64,000 bases of DNA from Planctomycetales bacterium (GTDB lineage Bacteria > Planctomycetota > Planctomycetia > Pirellulales > Pirellulaceae), in assembly GCA_020427005.1 (NCBI GenBank), contig JAGQOY010000009.1, positions 22,495-86,494 on the forward strand. The letters run 5' to 3'. The notes beneath the pieces were generated by a model that was not told the DNA's origin, did no database searches, and saw nothing but the letters and a program-made list of their open reading frames with translations. Within the stretch, counting starts at the first letter, position 1. Each line of letters starts with the position of its first letter. Below are positions 39,193 through 47,813 of this stretch, piece by piece. The position numbers were made by a program, and so were the translations under genes.

Positions 39193-39659
39193 CCAACGAA
39201 AGTGCTGTTATGAGTAAACCACAGCCCAAGCCCATTGATCCGATGGAACTGCGACAACTTGCCTTGGAAGTAATCCAAGTGGATCGCTTTCCATACTTAG
39301 CAACTATGGACTTTGATCAAGCGCGTGTACGACCGGTGTCGCCAGTACATACCGACGGATTTACCGTATACGTGGCCAATTTACGAACTTACCACAAGAC
39401 CGAGGAAATTGCTAAAAACCCTAAGGTTGAGTTGTGTTATCTAGATTCCGACCACAATCAGGTACGTATTACCGGTATTGCTCATGAGCTGGCCGATCTA
39501 GATCTTTTGAATCGAATCTGGGATGGCAACGCTCTCTTACGAAACTACCTTGGGTCAGTAGATAATCCAGCCTTAATCGTCTACCGTATCGAACCAGTCC
39601 GCGTACGCTATATGAGAGAATGGGCGTTGGAGTACCATGAAGTTTCGCTGGAAGCGTAA
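39189..39659 (+). CDS. Pyridoxamine 5'-phosphate oxidase-like (flavin-binding split barrel) protein
   Basis: 156 residues from GTG 39189, overlapping the previous stop (GTGA); ATG 39210 is an alternative. Split-barrel signs: RFPYLATMDFDQARVRPVSPVHTDGFTVYVANL, KTEEIAKNPKVELCYLDSDHNQVRITGIAHEL. Members bind FMN, F420 or heme and act as oxidoreductases; true PdxH is longer and has other residues, so this is not pdxH. It is the last gene of the coupled three-gene operon. Confidence 0.82.
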   Translation: MTNESAVMSKPQPKPIDPMELRQLALEVIQVDRFPYLATMDFDQARVRPVSPVHTDGFTVYVANLRTYHKTEEIAKNPKVELCYLDSDHNQVRITGIAHELADLDLLNRIWDGNALLRNYLGSVDNPALIVYRIEPVRVRYMREWALEYHEVSLEA

Positions 39660-39674
39660 GGGGATGGATGCCTA

Positions 39675-39818
39675 GTGCGAGAGTTTCTGCGTACCTTTCC
39701 ACGGATGTGTTTGGTATTAGTGGTGCTTGTATCTATCTGTAGAGCGATAGAAGTTGTGGCTGCGGTTCCCGTGCTGATTGCCTTGGCAGGCAGGAGACTC
39801 CTATCCGCGACCACCTAG
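39675..39818 (+). CDS. Possible small membrane protein, 47 aa
   Basis: GTG 39675 opens a 47-codon frame whose product is strongly hydrophobic: a basic start (MREFLRTFPRM) then a long run of Leu, Val and Ala, broken by RAIE, and a basic end. AAGGGG lies 11-12 bases upstream. It directly follows the PNPOx-like gene (15 bases). It could be a small membrane peptide, or a chance frame; only a conserved homologue would settle it. Confidence 0.28.
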   Translation: MREFLRTFPRMCLVLVVLVSICRAIEVVAAVPVLIALAGRRLLSATT

Positions 39819-39976
39819 CCCAGTCCGAATTTCTTCAATCGCAAGCATTTTTGTCGCCGTGACAGATTTCTTTTCCTTGTTTCGTTGGAACAGAACAATA
39901 ATTTAAGGTATTCTTCGAATAGATGGACTATTGGGTATTGGATGCATTTGAATAACAGCTTTAATCGAGTCCTCGC

Positions 39977-40693
39977 ATGAACAGGGTCCCCCCATACACT
40001 GGACGTACTTTTTTCGCTGGTTCTCGCGGATTTAAGGTCTTACGGATTTGGGCACTCGGCATGATATTGCCATTCATGGCAACGATCGGGTGTGTAGTGA
40101 CGCATGTTGGAATTCCAGGGTCCGGAGTCAGTCTTTCGGAGATTCGAGAATTAGAGGCCTTTGATAGTGTGAGTGTTTCGGGAGTCGCAACTGTAAACAT
40201 CGAAATTGGTGAACTAGCAAAATGCGAGGTCACAGCCGATGATAATCTTGTACCTTTGGTTGAAACAAAGGTCGTGGATGGAGAGTTGCAAATTGGCCTT
40301 AGCGAATCTGTATCTATGAAGACTCCCATCGTAGTTGATCTTGTGCTTCCGAAGCTTCGCGGTATTAACATGAGTGGCGCAACAACGGGGCTTGTATCCG
40401 GTTTGTCTTCGGATTCATTGCAGGTAGATTTGAGTGGTGCCTCAGAATTGACAATTGCGACGGGAGCCTGTCAGCAAGTGAATGTTGATACATCTGGGGT
40501 GGCTGAGGCTCAGCTCAAAGACCTAGTGGTGAGCCATGCAAAAGTATCAACATCTGGCACATCTCGAGTTGAGGTTACGGCCAAAGAGTCCCTCATTGCG
40601 GATGCATCGGGAGCAAGTGAAGTTGTATGCTACGGCAATCCAGCGCGCGTTGAAAAGGACACGAGCGGCGTAGCAGATATCGTACTCAATTGA
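39977..40693 (+). CDS. DUF2807 (GIN-domain) exported protein
   Basis: 238 residues. A hydrophobic segment (IWALGMILPFMATIGC) ending in Cys39 suggests export, perhaps as a lipoprotein, although the lipobox (TIGC) is imperfect. The rest is the DUF2807 beta-helix: repeated strands ending in SG (VSVSGVATV, INMSGATTG, VDLSGASEL, VDTSGVAEA, VSTSGTSRV). These auto-transporter-adhesin-like domains occur in many envelope proteins; molecular role unknown. Confidence 0.85.
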   Translation: MNRVPPYTGRTFFAGSRGFKVLRIWALGMILPFMATIGCVVTHVGIPGSGVSLSEIRELEAFDSVSVSGVATVNIEIGELAKCEVTADDNLVPLVETKVVDGELQIGLSESVSMKTPIVVDLVLPKLRGINMSGATTGLVSGLSSDSLQVDLSGASELTIATGACQQVNVDTSGVAEAQLKDLVVSHAKVSTSGTSRVEVTAKESLIADASGASEVVCYGNPARVEKDTSGVADIVLN

Positions 40694-40723
40694 GCAAGCT
40701 GTGTTTGCAGTTCTTGGAATTTG

Positions 40724-41821
40724 CTAGTCGACAGGTTGGCAACGAGCTAGCGTTAATAAGACATAACCACATACTAGATTTGGATCTCCTTCCATCCAGC
40801 GACTGGTTTCATTAACCCAACTTCCGTTAGGCTGTTGTAGCTTGATAAGTTTTGACAATAGCTGACTCCTCCAGGCGTGTCCTCTCCCGCGACCATCTAG
40901 GAATTCTTCTTCTCCCCAGGCATCCAAAGCACGCGCCATGGTCTGATAGTAATAGTACAACCCCTGCTCGCCCATGCCCGGATTCTCATCCAGGCTCCAA
41001 TGATCGCGCAAAAATTCTAGAGCCGCTGTTACACGTGCGTCTTCCTTTTCCAGACCGGCAAAAATCATGCTTTTTAGACCCGCGTAGGTCATGGACCCAT
41101 AGCTTCGCAGGCCGCCATTCAATTCGCTACCTGCTTTACTTTCTCCTCCAGCGGCGACCGTGTAGTAGAACCCTCCATCGTCAATTTTGGCGGCAAATTC
41201 GGTAGAGTTGTGTTCCGATTCCAGGTTCTGGCAGCGGGAAACAAATATCAGTGCTTTCTGAATCGCAGGATCATCTGGTGGGTTTCCCAGGCTACGTAAT
41301 GCATCGATTAAATAGGCCGTGTTGGATAGGTCAGGCCGTGATTGAGAACCGTAACCGGCACCACCGTAAAAGCTATCGCTCGGGTCCTTGTCCTCGCTTT
41401 CGTCCCATTGAAGTCCTTTTACAAATGCTTCTGCTTTTTTGAGACGCTCGTCGTAACGATGATCCTGATTGGCCTGAGAAAAAGCTACCATCGCAATGCA
41501 AGTGTCATAGTTTCGATGCGAAGATTCAAGCGTGTAGATGCCTCCGTCCGCCTGACAGTAGGTTTCTAAATAAGTGAGAGCTTTGGTGATAACGGGATCT
41601 GTGGCGGGAACGCCGACACTTAGCAGGCCAGAAGCGACAATACCCGTCGGTCCTATCCCGGCAGCCTTTGAGAATGAACCATCATTCGCTTGTTGTTGCC
41701 GTAGAAAATCTACACATCGGTTGACCGTAGACTGATACTGGGCTCGTGTTGGTTCTTGCGCTCGAATCGATAAGGCGGTTATTCCCAATATCAGAATCGC
41801 CATCAGTTTTGTAGGTTTCAT
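40724..41821 (-). CDS. Exported prenyltransferase/squalene-oxidase-repeat (terpene-cyclase-like) protein
   Basis: 365 residues with signal peptide (residues 1-21). An alpha/alpha-barrel repeat protein: motifs CVDFLRQQQANDGSFSK, CQADGGIYTLES, FYGGAGYGSQSRPDLSNTAYLIDAL, KLQQPNGSWVNE resemble squalene cyclase and prenyltransferase beta repeats. The export signal argues against a lipid cyclase in the cytosol; such proteins are widespread in planctomycetes and of unknown role. It is downstream of the DUF1559 gene on the same strand (135 bases). Confidence 0.85.
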   Translation of the reverse strand: MKPTKLMAILILGITALSIRAQEPTRAQYQSTVNRCVDFLRQQQANDGSFSKAAGIGPTGIVASGLLSVGVPATDPVITKALTYLETYCQADGGIYTLESSHRNYDTCIAMVAFSQANQDHRYDERLKKAEAFVKGLQWDESEDKDPSDSFYGGAGYGSQSRPDLSNTAYLIDALRSLGNPPDDPAIQKALIFVSRCQNLESEHNSTEFAAKIDDGGFYYTVAAGGESKAGSELNGGLRSYGSMTYAGLKSMIFAGLEKEDARVTAALEFLRDHWSLDENPGMGEQGLYYYYQTMARALDAWGEEEFLDGRGRGHAWRSQLLSKLIKLQQPNGSWVNETSRWMEGDPNLVCGYVLLTLARCQPVD

Positions 41822-41956
41822 GCGTAGTTTCCTTTGGAAGGGGTGTTTCCATTAAATTGTATGTTTGAATACTTGAGAAGTCGCACTTGCCTAAATCAAA
41901 AGACTTTTCATCTGCTCGTGAACAGAAATTCATTGCGCATTAGGCTCTGCAATTAG

Positions 41957-42970
41957 TTAGAAACCTACGAGTCCGGCAATTGTTTCGCCGCCACTTCGTG
42001 TAGAAAGTGCACGCCAAACGTTCAAATCCAAATTGTCGGAAATCGCCTGCACAGATCCATCTACCAGGGCGACATTGACTACTCCTGAGTGGTAACTTCG
42101 AGAGGTTACAATAGCATATGTTGAGTTACCAGTCGCACCATTCTTGCCTTCTTGCCAGGCGTTGTAGTCTCCTTCCTCATAGATAATACCTCCGGATTGA
42201 AATTCCACATTTGTGTTAGGCACCAGCGTGGCAGTGAATCCGGTGTGGTGTACTCTTCCATCGGGCCATTCTGTATGGCCGGTGTTCTTAAATTCAGCTC
42301 CGCTGGCGACGATAGTACTGGCTTCCATGGCCGTTTGTGGAGCTACCGTCGATCCAGGGCCGCCATTGCGCTTGTATGGCGTCCAGGCCTTAACCTCGGC
42401 AATGCATAGCGTATTGCTGAGTCCATCACTGCAGGCTCCGAGTTTAAGAAAAGAATTCGGATAAAACATTCCGTCCCCACCTCGTCTGTTTCCCGGTGAG
42501 TAGACGAACCAGGTACCAAAATTGACTCCGTAGCTTGTTGGATAGAGGCTTGGGCGCCCAGTACCTGTCACGCGAATTTCATCTCCTCGGGCGTCGCTGG
42601 GGCATCCAAAACTCGGAATACGTAACTCATGAATGGCCAATTGAAAATCCCAACCAGTATTCAAGTCAACTTGTCTGTATAAATTGCCTTGTTCAAGATA
42701 GGGAAGTATGCGACCATGGACTCCCCATGATCCATTATTGGCTGTCGATTGGCTGCGAAAATCAATTACCGTAGATGGAGGTAATCGTTTCATGGTGCTT
42801 TCGTAGTTCAGCAGGGCGAGGCTGAACTGTTTTAGATTGTTGCTACATTGCATCCTACGAGCGGCTTCTCGTGCAGCCTGTACGGCGGGAAGCAATAATC
42901 CAACGAGGATTCCAATAATTGCAATTACAACCAACAATTCAACCAGGGTGAATGCGTTCCGGCGCGACAC
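41957..42970 (-). CDS. DUF1559 protein with type IV pilin-like N terminus
   Basis: 337 residues from GTG 42970, which has AAAGGA about 8 bases upstream. The N terminus is a prepilin signal: SRRN-AFTLVELLVVIAIIGILVGLLLPAV, with Phe as first mature residue and Glu at position 5, as cut by prepilin peptidase. Then AAREAARRMQCSNNLKQ and the DUF1559 body, ending VALVDGSVQAISDN, the standard C-terminal block. DUF1559 proteins are a large family nearly restricted to planctomycetes and relatives, thought to form pilus-like or pseudopilin parts. An upstream sigma-54 site is annotated separately. Confidence 0.93.
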   Translation of the reverse strand: MSRRNAFTLVELLVVIAIIGILVGLLLPAVQAAREAARRMQCSNNLKQFSLALLNYESTMKRLPPSTVIDFRSQSTANNGSWGVHGRILPYLEQGNLYRQVDLNTGWDFQLAIHELRIPSFGCPSDARGDEIRVTGTGRPSLYPTSYGVNFGTWFVYSPGNRRGGDGMFYPNSFLKLGACSDGLSNTLCIAEVKAWTPYKRNGGPGSTVAPQTAMEASTIVASGAEFKNTGHTEWPDGRVHHTGFTATLVPNTNVEFQSGGIIYEEGDYNAWQEGKNGATGNSTYAIVTSRSYHSGVVNVALVDGSVQAISDNLDLNVWRALSTRSGGETIAGLVGF

Positions 42971-43066
42971 AGGGCAGTCCTTTCGTCCGTGGAATTGAAG
43001 AGTATTTGAGATAGCCACAAAAGTGTAAAAGAATAGGGTAGTAATATTGGTACCTATTATGCTGGT

Positions 43067-43082
43067 TGCATCTTTTATGCCA
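43067..43082 (-). promoter_or_regulatory. Sigma-54 promoter (-24/-12) for the DUF1559 gene
   Basis: On the minus strand TGGCATAAAAGATGCA matches the consensus TGGCACG-N4-TTGCA at the key GG and GC pairs with correct spacing, plus flanking T, C, A, T and A. A further T precedes it. The inferred transcription start is about 86 bases before the GTG at 42970. Confidence 0.6.
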
Positions 43083-43455
43083 ATCTCAGTGGTTACTCCT
43101 GCTTTACCTGGAGGAGCCATTCGTCGCGGGATCATTGGCTGTCGAGGGGTTCCCGCCACAATGGGCGGATCCCCAGAGATCTACGGCGTTCCCAGAGTTC
43201 GACTAGAGCGTTCCCATGCTTCTGCCAAGCGCAGAAATCAACTTACCTTCCCGAATTTTCGGAAGGGTCGAACCGCAGATGCGGGGGAGGGGCTTCACTT
43301 CCTCAGAGGTGCTTGCAACTATTGGATGGAGATGAAATTGTCATTCTAGACCCGCAAGTCGTATAAGGCTTTACATAATTATTAATTTCGAAAACACGAT
43401 TATTGGTGACTTTTTACCAAGCCACCGCTGGGCTCTGGTGATTCTTTCACCACTC

Positions 43456-43471
43456 TGGCGGGGAAATCGCC
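43456..43471 (+). promoter_or_regulatory. Weaker sigma-54-like promoter for the kinase-activator operon
   Basis: TGGCGGGGAAATCGCC keeps the -24 GG and -12 GC at the right spacing but misses the A at position 5 and the TT before GC. It also overlaps a small TGGCG/CGCCA hairpin. The GTG of the kinase is 76 bases downstream, so autoregulation is possible but unproven. Confidence 0.35.
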
Positions 43472-43546
43472 ACCTGTGCTAAAGTCAGTCGGCCCATGTC
43501 TAAATGCATTTGGAATTGATGTTAGCCTAGTACGAGGCGTTGGACT

Positions 43547-44932
43547 GTGCGACGTGAAAACTACTTTACATCATTGCGTTTTCAACTACTTTGGCCCTCG
43601 CTGGCTGCTGCAATAGGAGCTGTGCTTTGTGTGGCAGGCATTTCATTCTGGCTTGCCTCCCAATGGGGACACCAAACAGTTGAAGCCAGATATGCTCACA
43701 TCAGAAGTACTTTGTTGCAAAGCAACTTTCCGTTATCGGAAAATGTGCTTCAGACCATCGGTGACCTGACTCAGACCGAGTTAGTAACATTTACTGCCGA
43801 TCAGATCCCTCTCAACAGTACATTGCCGCACGAGGACCTGGCGTATCTCTCCAATATGCTTAAAACGGAACAGGTTAGTTTTCGCATAACCTTGGGGAAC
43901 GTCGAGTATTTGGTGCATCACTTCCGCCATGTCAACACACAACCTGGCGAGCAGTCCGCTAATCAAATAGCCGTCGTTGCAGTACTTTTCGACACGCATG
44001 AAGTTGCGACCAGTAGTTGGCGCGCCGCCAGTCTGCCACTCGTGACGGGCATTTCTACCATCGTGTTGATTAGCGCTTTTTCCCTATGGCTTTCTCGACG
44101 TCTGGTTCAGCGATTGTCATTGTTGGAGACGGAGGTACAGCAAATCGCAGCTGGAAATTTTCAGATCGAATTGGCGGACCAGGGCGTCGATGAGGTGGGG
44201 AGATTGAGCACTGCCATTTCGCGCATGGCGGTGCAACTGAATGATTTATGGACAGCTCTGAACCAACAGCAGCAGCAAAAACTATTGCATCAAATTGCTA
44301 GCGGCCTGGCTCATCAAGTACGCAACAGCCTCACAGGTGCCAAGATGGCAATTGAGCTGCATGCTCAAAACTGTAACTCTCGAGACGAGGAGAGCCTTGG
44401 AGTTGCACTACAGCAACTGGACCAACTCAATAGTTATGTTCGAAGGTTGTTGTTACTAGGTAAGGGATCGGCGGAACGAGATCGACCGCAGAGTGTGTCG
44501 GAGTGTATGCAGGATCTTCAAAAATCTTTGCACCCAATTGCCGTACATCATCACGTTGATTTACGGTGGAACATTTCACCGGATTTGCAGGATTATCAAG
44601 TTCAGGACGGCCCCTCCTTGTCAGGTGCCGTTTCAAATCTAGTGCTGAATGCAATTGAAGTGGCACGAACTGTCAGCGTTCAAGCCAATCTGGGCGAAGA
44701 TCAATCGTTAACCCTAAATGTTGCAGATAACGGTCCAGGGATCCCTAAGGAGCTTGAGAGTGGACTATTTGACGCATTCACCACTTCCAAGCCAGAGGGA
44801 ATGGGGCTTGGTTTACCCTTTGTACGTAGGGCCGTAGAACATCTGCACGGAAATGTTGGATGGTGTCGCCATGAAGGCTGGACGGTTTTCGAACTAACCG
44901 CCAAACTTTGCCCAGACAAACGGGTTTCGTAG
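43547..44932 (+). CDS. Sensor histidine kinase (two-component), HAMP plus HisKA/HATPase
   Basis: 461 residues from GTG 43547. Two membrane segments (about 12-37 and 164-182) flank a periplasmic sensor of about 125 residues; then HAMP (QQIAAGNFQIELADQGVDEVGRLSTAISRM, about 198-227), an HisKA box with His256 (GLAHQVRNSLTG) and a HATPase_c domain ending with DNGPGIPKELESGLFDAF and GMGLGLPFV. The residue after the phospho-acceptor His is Gln, not the usual Glu/Asp. It is followed by its partner response regulator (40-base gap). Signal unknown. Confidence 0.93.
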   Translation: MRRENYFTSLRFQLLWPSLAAAIGAVLCVAGISFWLASQWGHQTVEARYAHIRSTLLQSNFPLSENVLQTIGDLTQTELVTFTADQIPLNSTLPHEDLAYLSNMLKTEQVSFRITLGNVEYLVHHFRHVNTQPGEQSANQIAVVAVLFDTHEVATSSWRAASLPLVTGISTIVLISAFSLWLSRRLVQRLSLLETEVQQIAAGNFQIELADQGVDEVGRLSTAISRMAVQLNDLWTALNQQQQQKLLHQIASGLAHQVRNSLTGAKMAIELHAQNCNSRDEESLGVALQQLDQLNSYVRRLLLLGKGSAERDRPQSVSECMQDLQKSLHPIAVHHHVDLRWNISPDLQDYQVQDGPSLSGAVSNLVLNAIEVARTVSVQANLGEDQSLTLNVADNGPGIPKELESGLFDAFTTSKPEGMGLGLPFVRRAVEHLHGNVGWCRHEGWTVFELTAKLCPDKRVS

Positions 44933-44972
44933 TTACCGGTTCAAGCCAATTGTTTTTGCAGCGACTGCTTTT

Positions 44973-46418
44973 GTGGCCACCAACGACTCTCGAATATTGA
45001 TTATTGATGACGAACCTGCAATATGTTGGGGTTTTCGAAAGTTATTCGAATCCGAAGGGTATGTTGTAGCGGTAGCATCCTCCGTTGAGCAAGGACTGCA
45101 GCTGACCATGGGCGAGAGCTTTGATCTCGTTGTCATGGATGTTCGATTGCCTGGGATGGACGGTATTTCGGCCATACCGTTGTTGCAAGAAGCTACCGAG
45201 AACGCTCCGGTAATCATCATGACCGCCTTTGGGGATCTCGAAACTGCTGTGGGTGCTGTACGACGGGGGGCTGCAGATTACCTGACAAAACCATTTTCCC
45301 TGGATGAGGCCGTACGTGTTTGCAAGCAGGCATTAGCAAGTCGGCGTTCAGGTTCCGTCGCTGGCGCAAATAAACTACACCCGCCAGTAGGGACAATCGT
45401 GGGAAGGTCAGCTCCCATGCAGCAAGTTTTCAAGCAAATCGCGTTGGTTGCTGATAGCGATTTGCCAGTGCTTATAACCGGTGAAACAGGTACCGGCAAA
45501 GAGCTGGTGGCTGCGGCCATTCACCGGCACAGTTCTCGTCGTGACTGCCAATATTTGCCTGTTGCACCTGTTGCCCTAAGTACGGAGCTGATTGAAAGTG
45601 AACTATTTGGACATGCACAGGGCGCTTTTACTGGAGCCACGCAAGCTAAAGTAGGCATTTTCGAACATGCGTCTGATGGAACGGTTTTTCTCGACGAGAT
45701 TGGGGACTTACCTCTAGCAATTCAAGTCAAATTACTGCGCGTACTTGAAACTGGCCAGTTCACACGGGTCGGCGAAGTAAAGCCGAGAGTTTGCAATGTG
45801 AGAATCATTGCGGCCACTAATTGCGATCTTCCCGCTTCCGTTCAACATGGGCAATTTCGCGAAGATCTGTTCTATCGGCTCAACGGCATGCACATTCATC
45901 TGCCCCCATTGCGGCAGCGATGCTCGGACATCGCCTTGTTATGCGAACATTTTCTCTCGGCGATGGGCTACCCCGAATCGTTTCAAGTCATTTCGGCGGC
46001 GTTAGCTGCGGAGTTGGAATCCCGACCATGGTATGGAAACGTTCGAGAATTGAAAAACGCTGTCAGCCATGCTGCCGTGCTAGGGAGAAATCGAGAGCTG
46101 ACAATTGCCGACTTTCCGCCTCCTCAGTCCGTTATTCAGGCAAAGCACAAGGAAGAAGATTTAATAGAGCAAACTGTCCTGCAGTGGTTTAGGCGCGTTG
46201 TCAAGGAAATGGAAGAAGGTTCACGGGCAGCAGGCACGTTGCATCAGAGTTTCATGCAGAGTTTCGAACCATTTTTATTACGGCAAGCTCTAGAGTATAC
46301 TCGCGGCAACAAAGTACGGGCAGCTGAAATACTTGGAATACACCGCGCCACGTTACGTGATCGATTAAAACTGGATCAGGAGAATTTACCTTCTACACCA
46401 TCCGACAACGGCGACTAG
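44973..46418 (+). CDS. NtrC-family sigma-54-dependent response regulator
   Basis: 481 residues from GTG 44973. Receiver domain (Asp56, IIDDEP acidic pair, Lys106) then a full AAA+ activator: Walker A GETGTGKE (about 170), the sigma-54-contact loop GAFTGA (217-222), Walker B GTVFLDEIGDLP (236-247), the YRLNG and RPWYGNVREL motifs, and a Fis-type helix-turn-helix at the end (GNKVRAAEILGIHRATLRDRL). It therefore activates sigma-54 promoters when phosphorylated by the adjacent kinase. The DUF1559 gene with a sigma-54 promoter match lies next to the operon, a natural target. Confidence 0.96.
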   Translation: MATNDSRILIIDDEPAICWGFRKLFESEGYVVAVASSVEQGLQLTMGESFDLVVMDVRLPGMDGISAIPLLQEATENAPVIIMTAFGDLETAVGAVRRGAADYLTKPFSLDEAVRVCKQALASRRSGSVAGANKLHPPVGTIVGRSAPMQQVFKQIALVADSDLPVLITGETGTGKELVAAAIHRHSSRRDCQYLPVAPVALSTELIESELFGHAQGAFTGATQAKVGIFEHASDGTVFLDEIGDLPLAIQVKLLRVLETGQFTRVGEVKPRVCNVRIIAATNCDLPASVQHGQFREDLFYRLNGMHIHLPPLRQRCSDIALLCEHFLSAMGYPESFQVISAALAAELESRPWYGNVRELKNAVSHAAVLGRNRELTIADFPPPQSVIQAKHKEEDLIEQTVLQWFRRVVKEMEEGSRAAGTLHQSFMQSFEPFLLRQALEYTRGNKVRAAEILGIHRATLRDRLKLDQENLPSTPSDNGD

Positions 46419-46918
46419 TGTAATCCTGACCGAGGCCTTAACACGCATCCGTCCTCTCGAGAGGGGGCCACTGGGTAGTTGGCAAACAGACCGCTTCCAA
46501 CTTCACTCCTTGGTTAGCTGCGAAGACGCGTGGCGATTCGAACTCAGTTGGCATGGCACAAGTTCCATGAGAATGCTTGCAATTCCACTACTTCGCTCGA
46601 TCCGTGCTATTCATCTTGTGCGTGACAACCACGCTGGCCATTCGAGCATGCTACGCGACCGCGACTGCGCTAGTTTGCTAAATCCTTATTCCTGCGAACT
46701 TGATAATTGGATGCTTGGCTCGCTCTGTACCTCGATCCATTCTCTGCGGCCGCAACTAGTTCTTGTGAACCTGTCCAAGCTTTATGCTAAACTTGAAAGA
46801 GCGAGCACTCTCCACTGCTACGAGATGCGGGGCACGCACCTAGGAAAACCAAAGTCACTTGGCCGTGACTGCGTGACTTTAGTTGTTCAACCGGAAAAAA
46901 GAGCTTCTGCGCAAAACT
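46419..46918. other. Intergenic region upstream of macro-domain gene
   Basis: 500 bases without a supported gene. It holds a CCTCTCGAGAGG palindrome (46453-46464). The open frame 46510-46947 encodes a composition unlike real proteins here and overlaps the macro-domain start. Confidence 0.4.
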
Positions 46919-47404
46919 ATGCCGACGGTAACCTACATTCACGGTGATGCAACAAGTCCATCGATCCCTGGACCTAAAATCATCGCGCACATTTGCAACG
47001 ATATAGGCGGATGGGGTAAAGGCTTTGTCTTAGCTATCACGAATCGCTGGCCAGAACCTGAATCCAGGTACCGGGATTGGTTTGCCAATCGTGCAGCGAA
47101 CGACTTTGCTCTTGGTAGAGTGCAATTTGTCGAGGTGGGTGACAATCTATGGATTGCGAACATGATTGCGCAGCACAAGATCGAACGAGGCCACGACGGT
47201 GCCCCACCAATCCGATACGATGCTGTCGAATCATGTCTGAGACAAGTTGCGCAGTTCGCATTAGAGCAAAGCGCGACGATTCATATGCCACGTATCGGAT
47301 GTGGTCTTGCAGGTGGGACTTGGGACAAGATCGAACCGTTGATAGTTGGAACCTGTGGTGTGGCGAATGTTCCCGTATTTGTCTACGACTTCGGTTCACC
47401 GTAA
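46919..47404 (+). CDS. Macro-domain (Appr-1-p phosphatase-like) protein
   Basis: 161 residues from ATG 46919: starts VTYIHGDATSPSIPGPKIIAHICNDIGGWGKGFVLAI, the ADP-ribose-binding macro fold (the family N-D and G-x-G-K-G/F signatures), later HMPRIGCGLAGGTWDKIEPLI, the Poa1p-like family block. Such proteins bind or hydrolyse ADP-ribose derivatives such as ADP-ribose 1''-phosphate; no ADP-ribosyl transferase is nearby. A small membrane protein gene overlaps its stop. Confidence 0.86.
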   Translation: MPTVTYIHGDATSPSIPGPKIIAHICNDIGGWGKGFVLAITNRWPEPESRYRDWFANRAANDFALGRVQFVEVGDNLWIANMIAQHKIERGHDGAPPIRYDAVESCLRQVAQFALEQSATIHMPRIGCGLAGGTWDKIEPLIVGTCGVANVPVFVYDFGSP

Positions 47405-47628
47405 TGGACAAACCTCTTTTCGTCTTACAAGAGAAGCTCGAATGCAATGTGCCATATTTCCGCTTCAAGCTCTGGTACCTACTACTCTTGACATCGGTCG
47501 TCGCATCCAGTGCCTTCGCACTTTCACTTCCACAACGATCCTTCGATAGATTTGTTGAGGCTGCCAGATGTGGCGATGTGAAATCAGCCTGCTTGACCGC
47601 AATCCGGTTAGCTGTGTCTCTGGGCTAA
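47404..47628 (+). CDS. Small membrane protein coupled to macro-domain gene
   Basis: 74 residues from ATG 47404, overlapping the previous stop (TAATG), so translation is likely coupled. After about 20 soluble residues there is one membrane segment (LWYLLLLTSVVASSAFAL), then a short basic tail with two Cys (ARCGDVKSAC). No named family; the RFKLWYLLLLT-type start of a TM helix is common in planctomycete membrane proteins. Its function next to an ADP-ribose-binding protein is unknown. Confidence 0.5.
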   Translation: MDKPLFVLQEKLECNVPYFRFKLWYLLLLTSVVASSAFALSLPQRSFDRFVEAARCGDVKSACLTAIRLAVSLG

Positions 47629-47813
47629 GCCATGACCTCACGCAATTCCAAAATTCTTCAAGATCTTATCGTGTAGCCACATTGGGCATTGGTTAAACTA
47701 TGTTACTTTTTGGGCCCATCTTGAACGGATTCTCCAGGGCCACTCTACGACATGGAAGATGGAGAGTACTACAAATAATCTGGTAACAGGTGAACCGTGC
47801 CCAATATGCGCAG

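Larger units (their letters stand above)
42971..43546. other. Divergent control region, DUF1559 gene / histidine kinase
   Basis: About 575 bases between the divergent DUF1559 gene and the kinase-activator operon. It contains two sigma-54 promoter-like elements facing outward, annotated separately. Open frames across it have no recognisable product. Confidence 0.5.

Noticed and set aside
46453..46464. CCTCTCGAGAGG palindrome
   Set aside because: No loop, so not a terminator, and no neighbouring regulator to bind it.
46510..46947. 145-codon plus-strand frame before the macro-domain gene
   Set aside because: No recognisable motif, and overlaps the macro-domain start in another frame.
47681..47805. 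8-bp inverted repeat ATTGGGCA / TGCCCAAT, 109 bases apart
   Set aside because: Too short and too far apart to be a terminator or mobile-element end; expected by chance.
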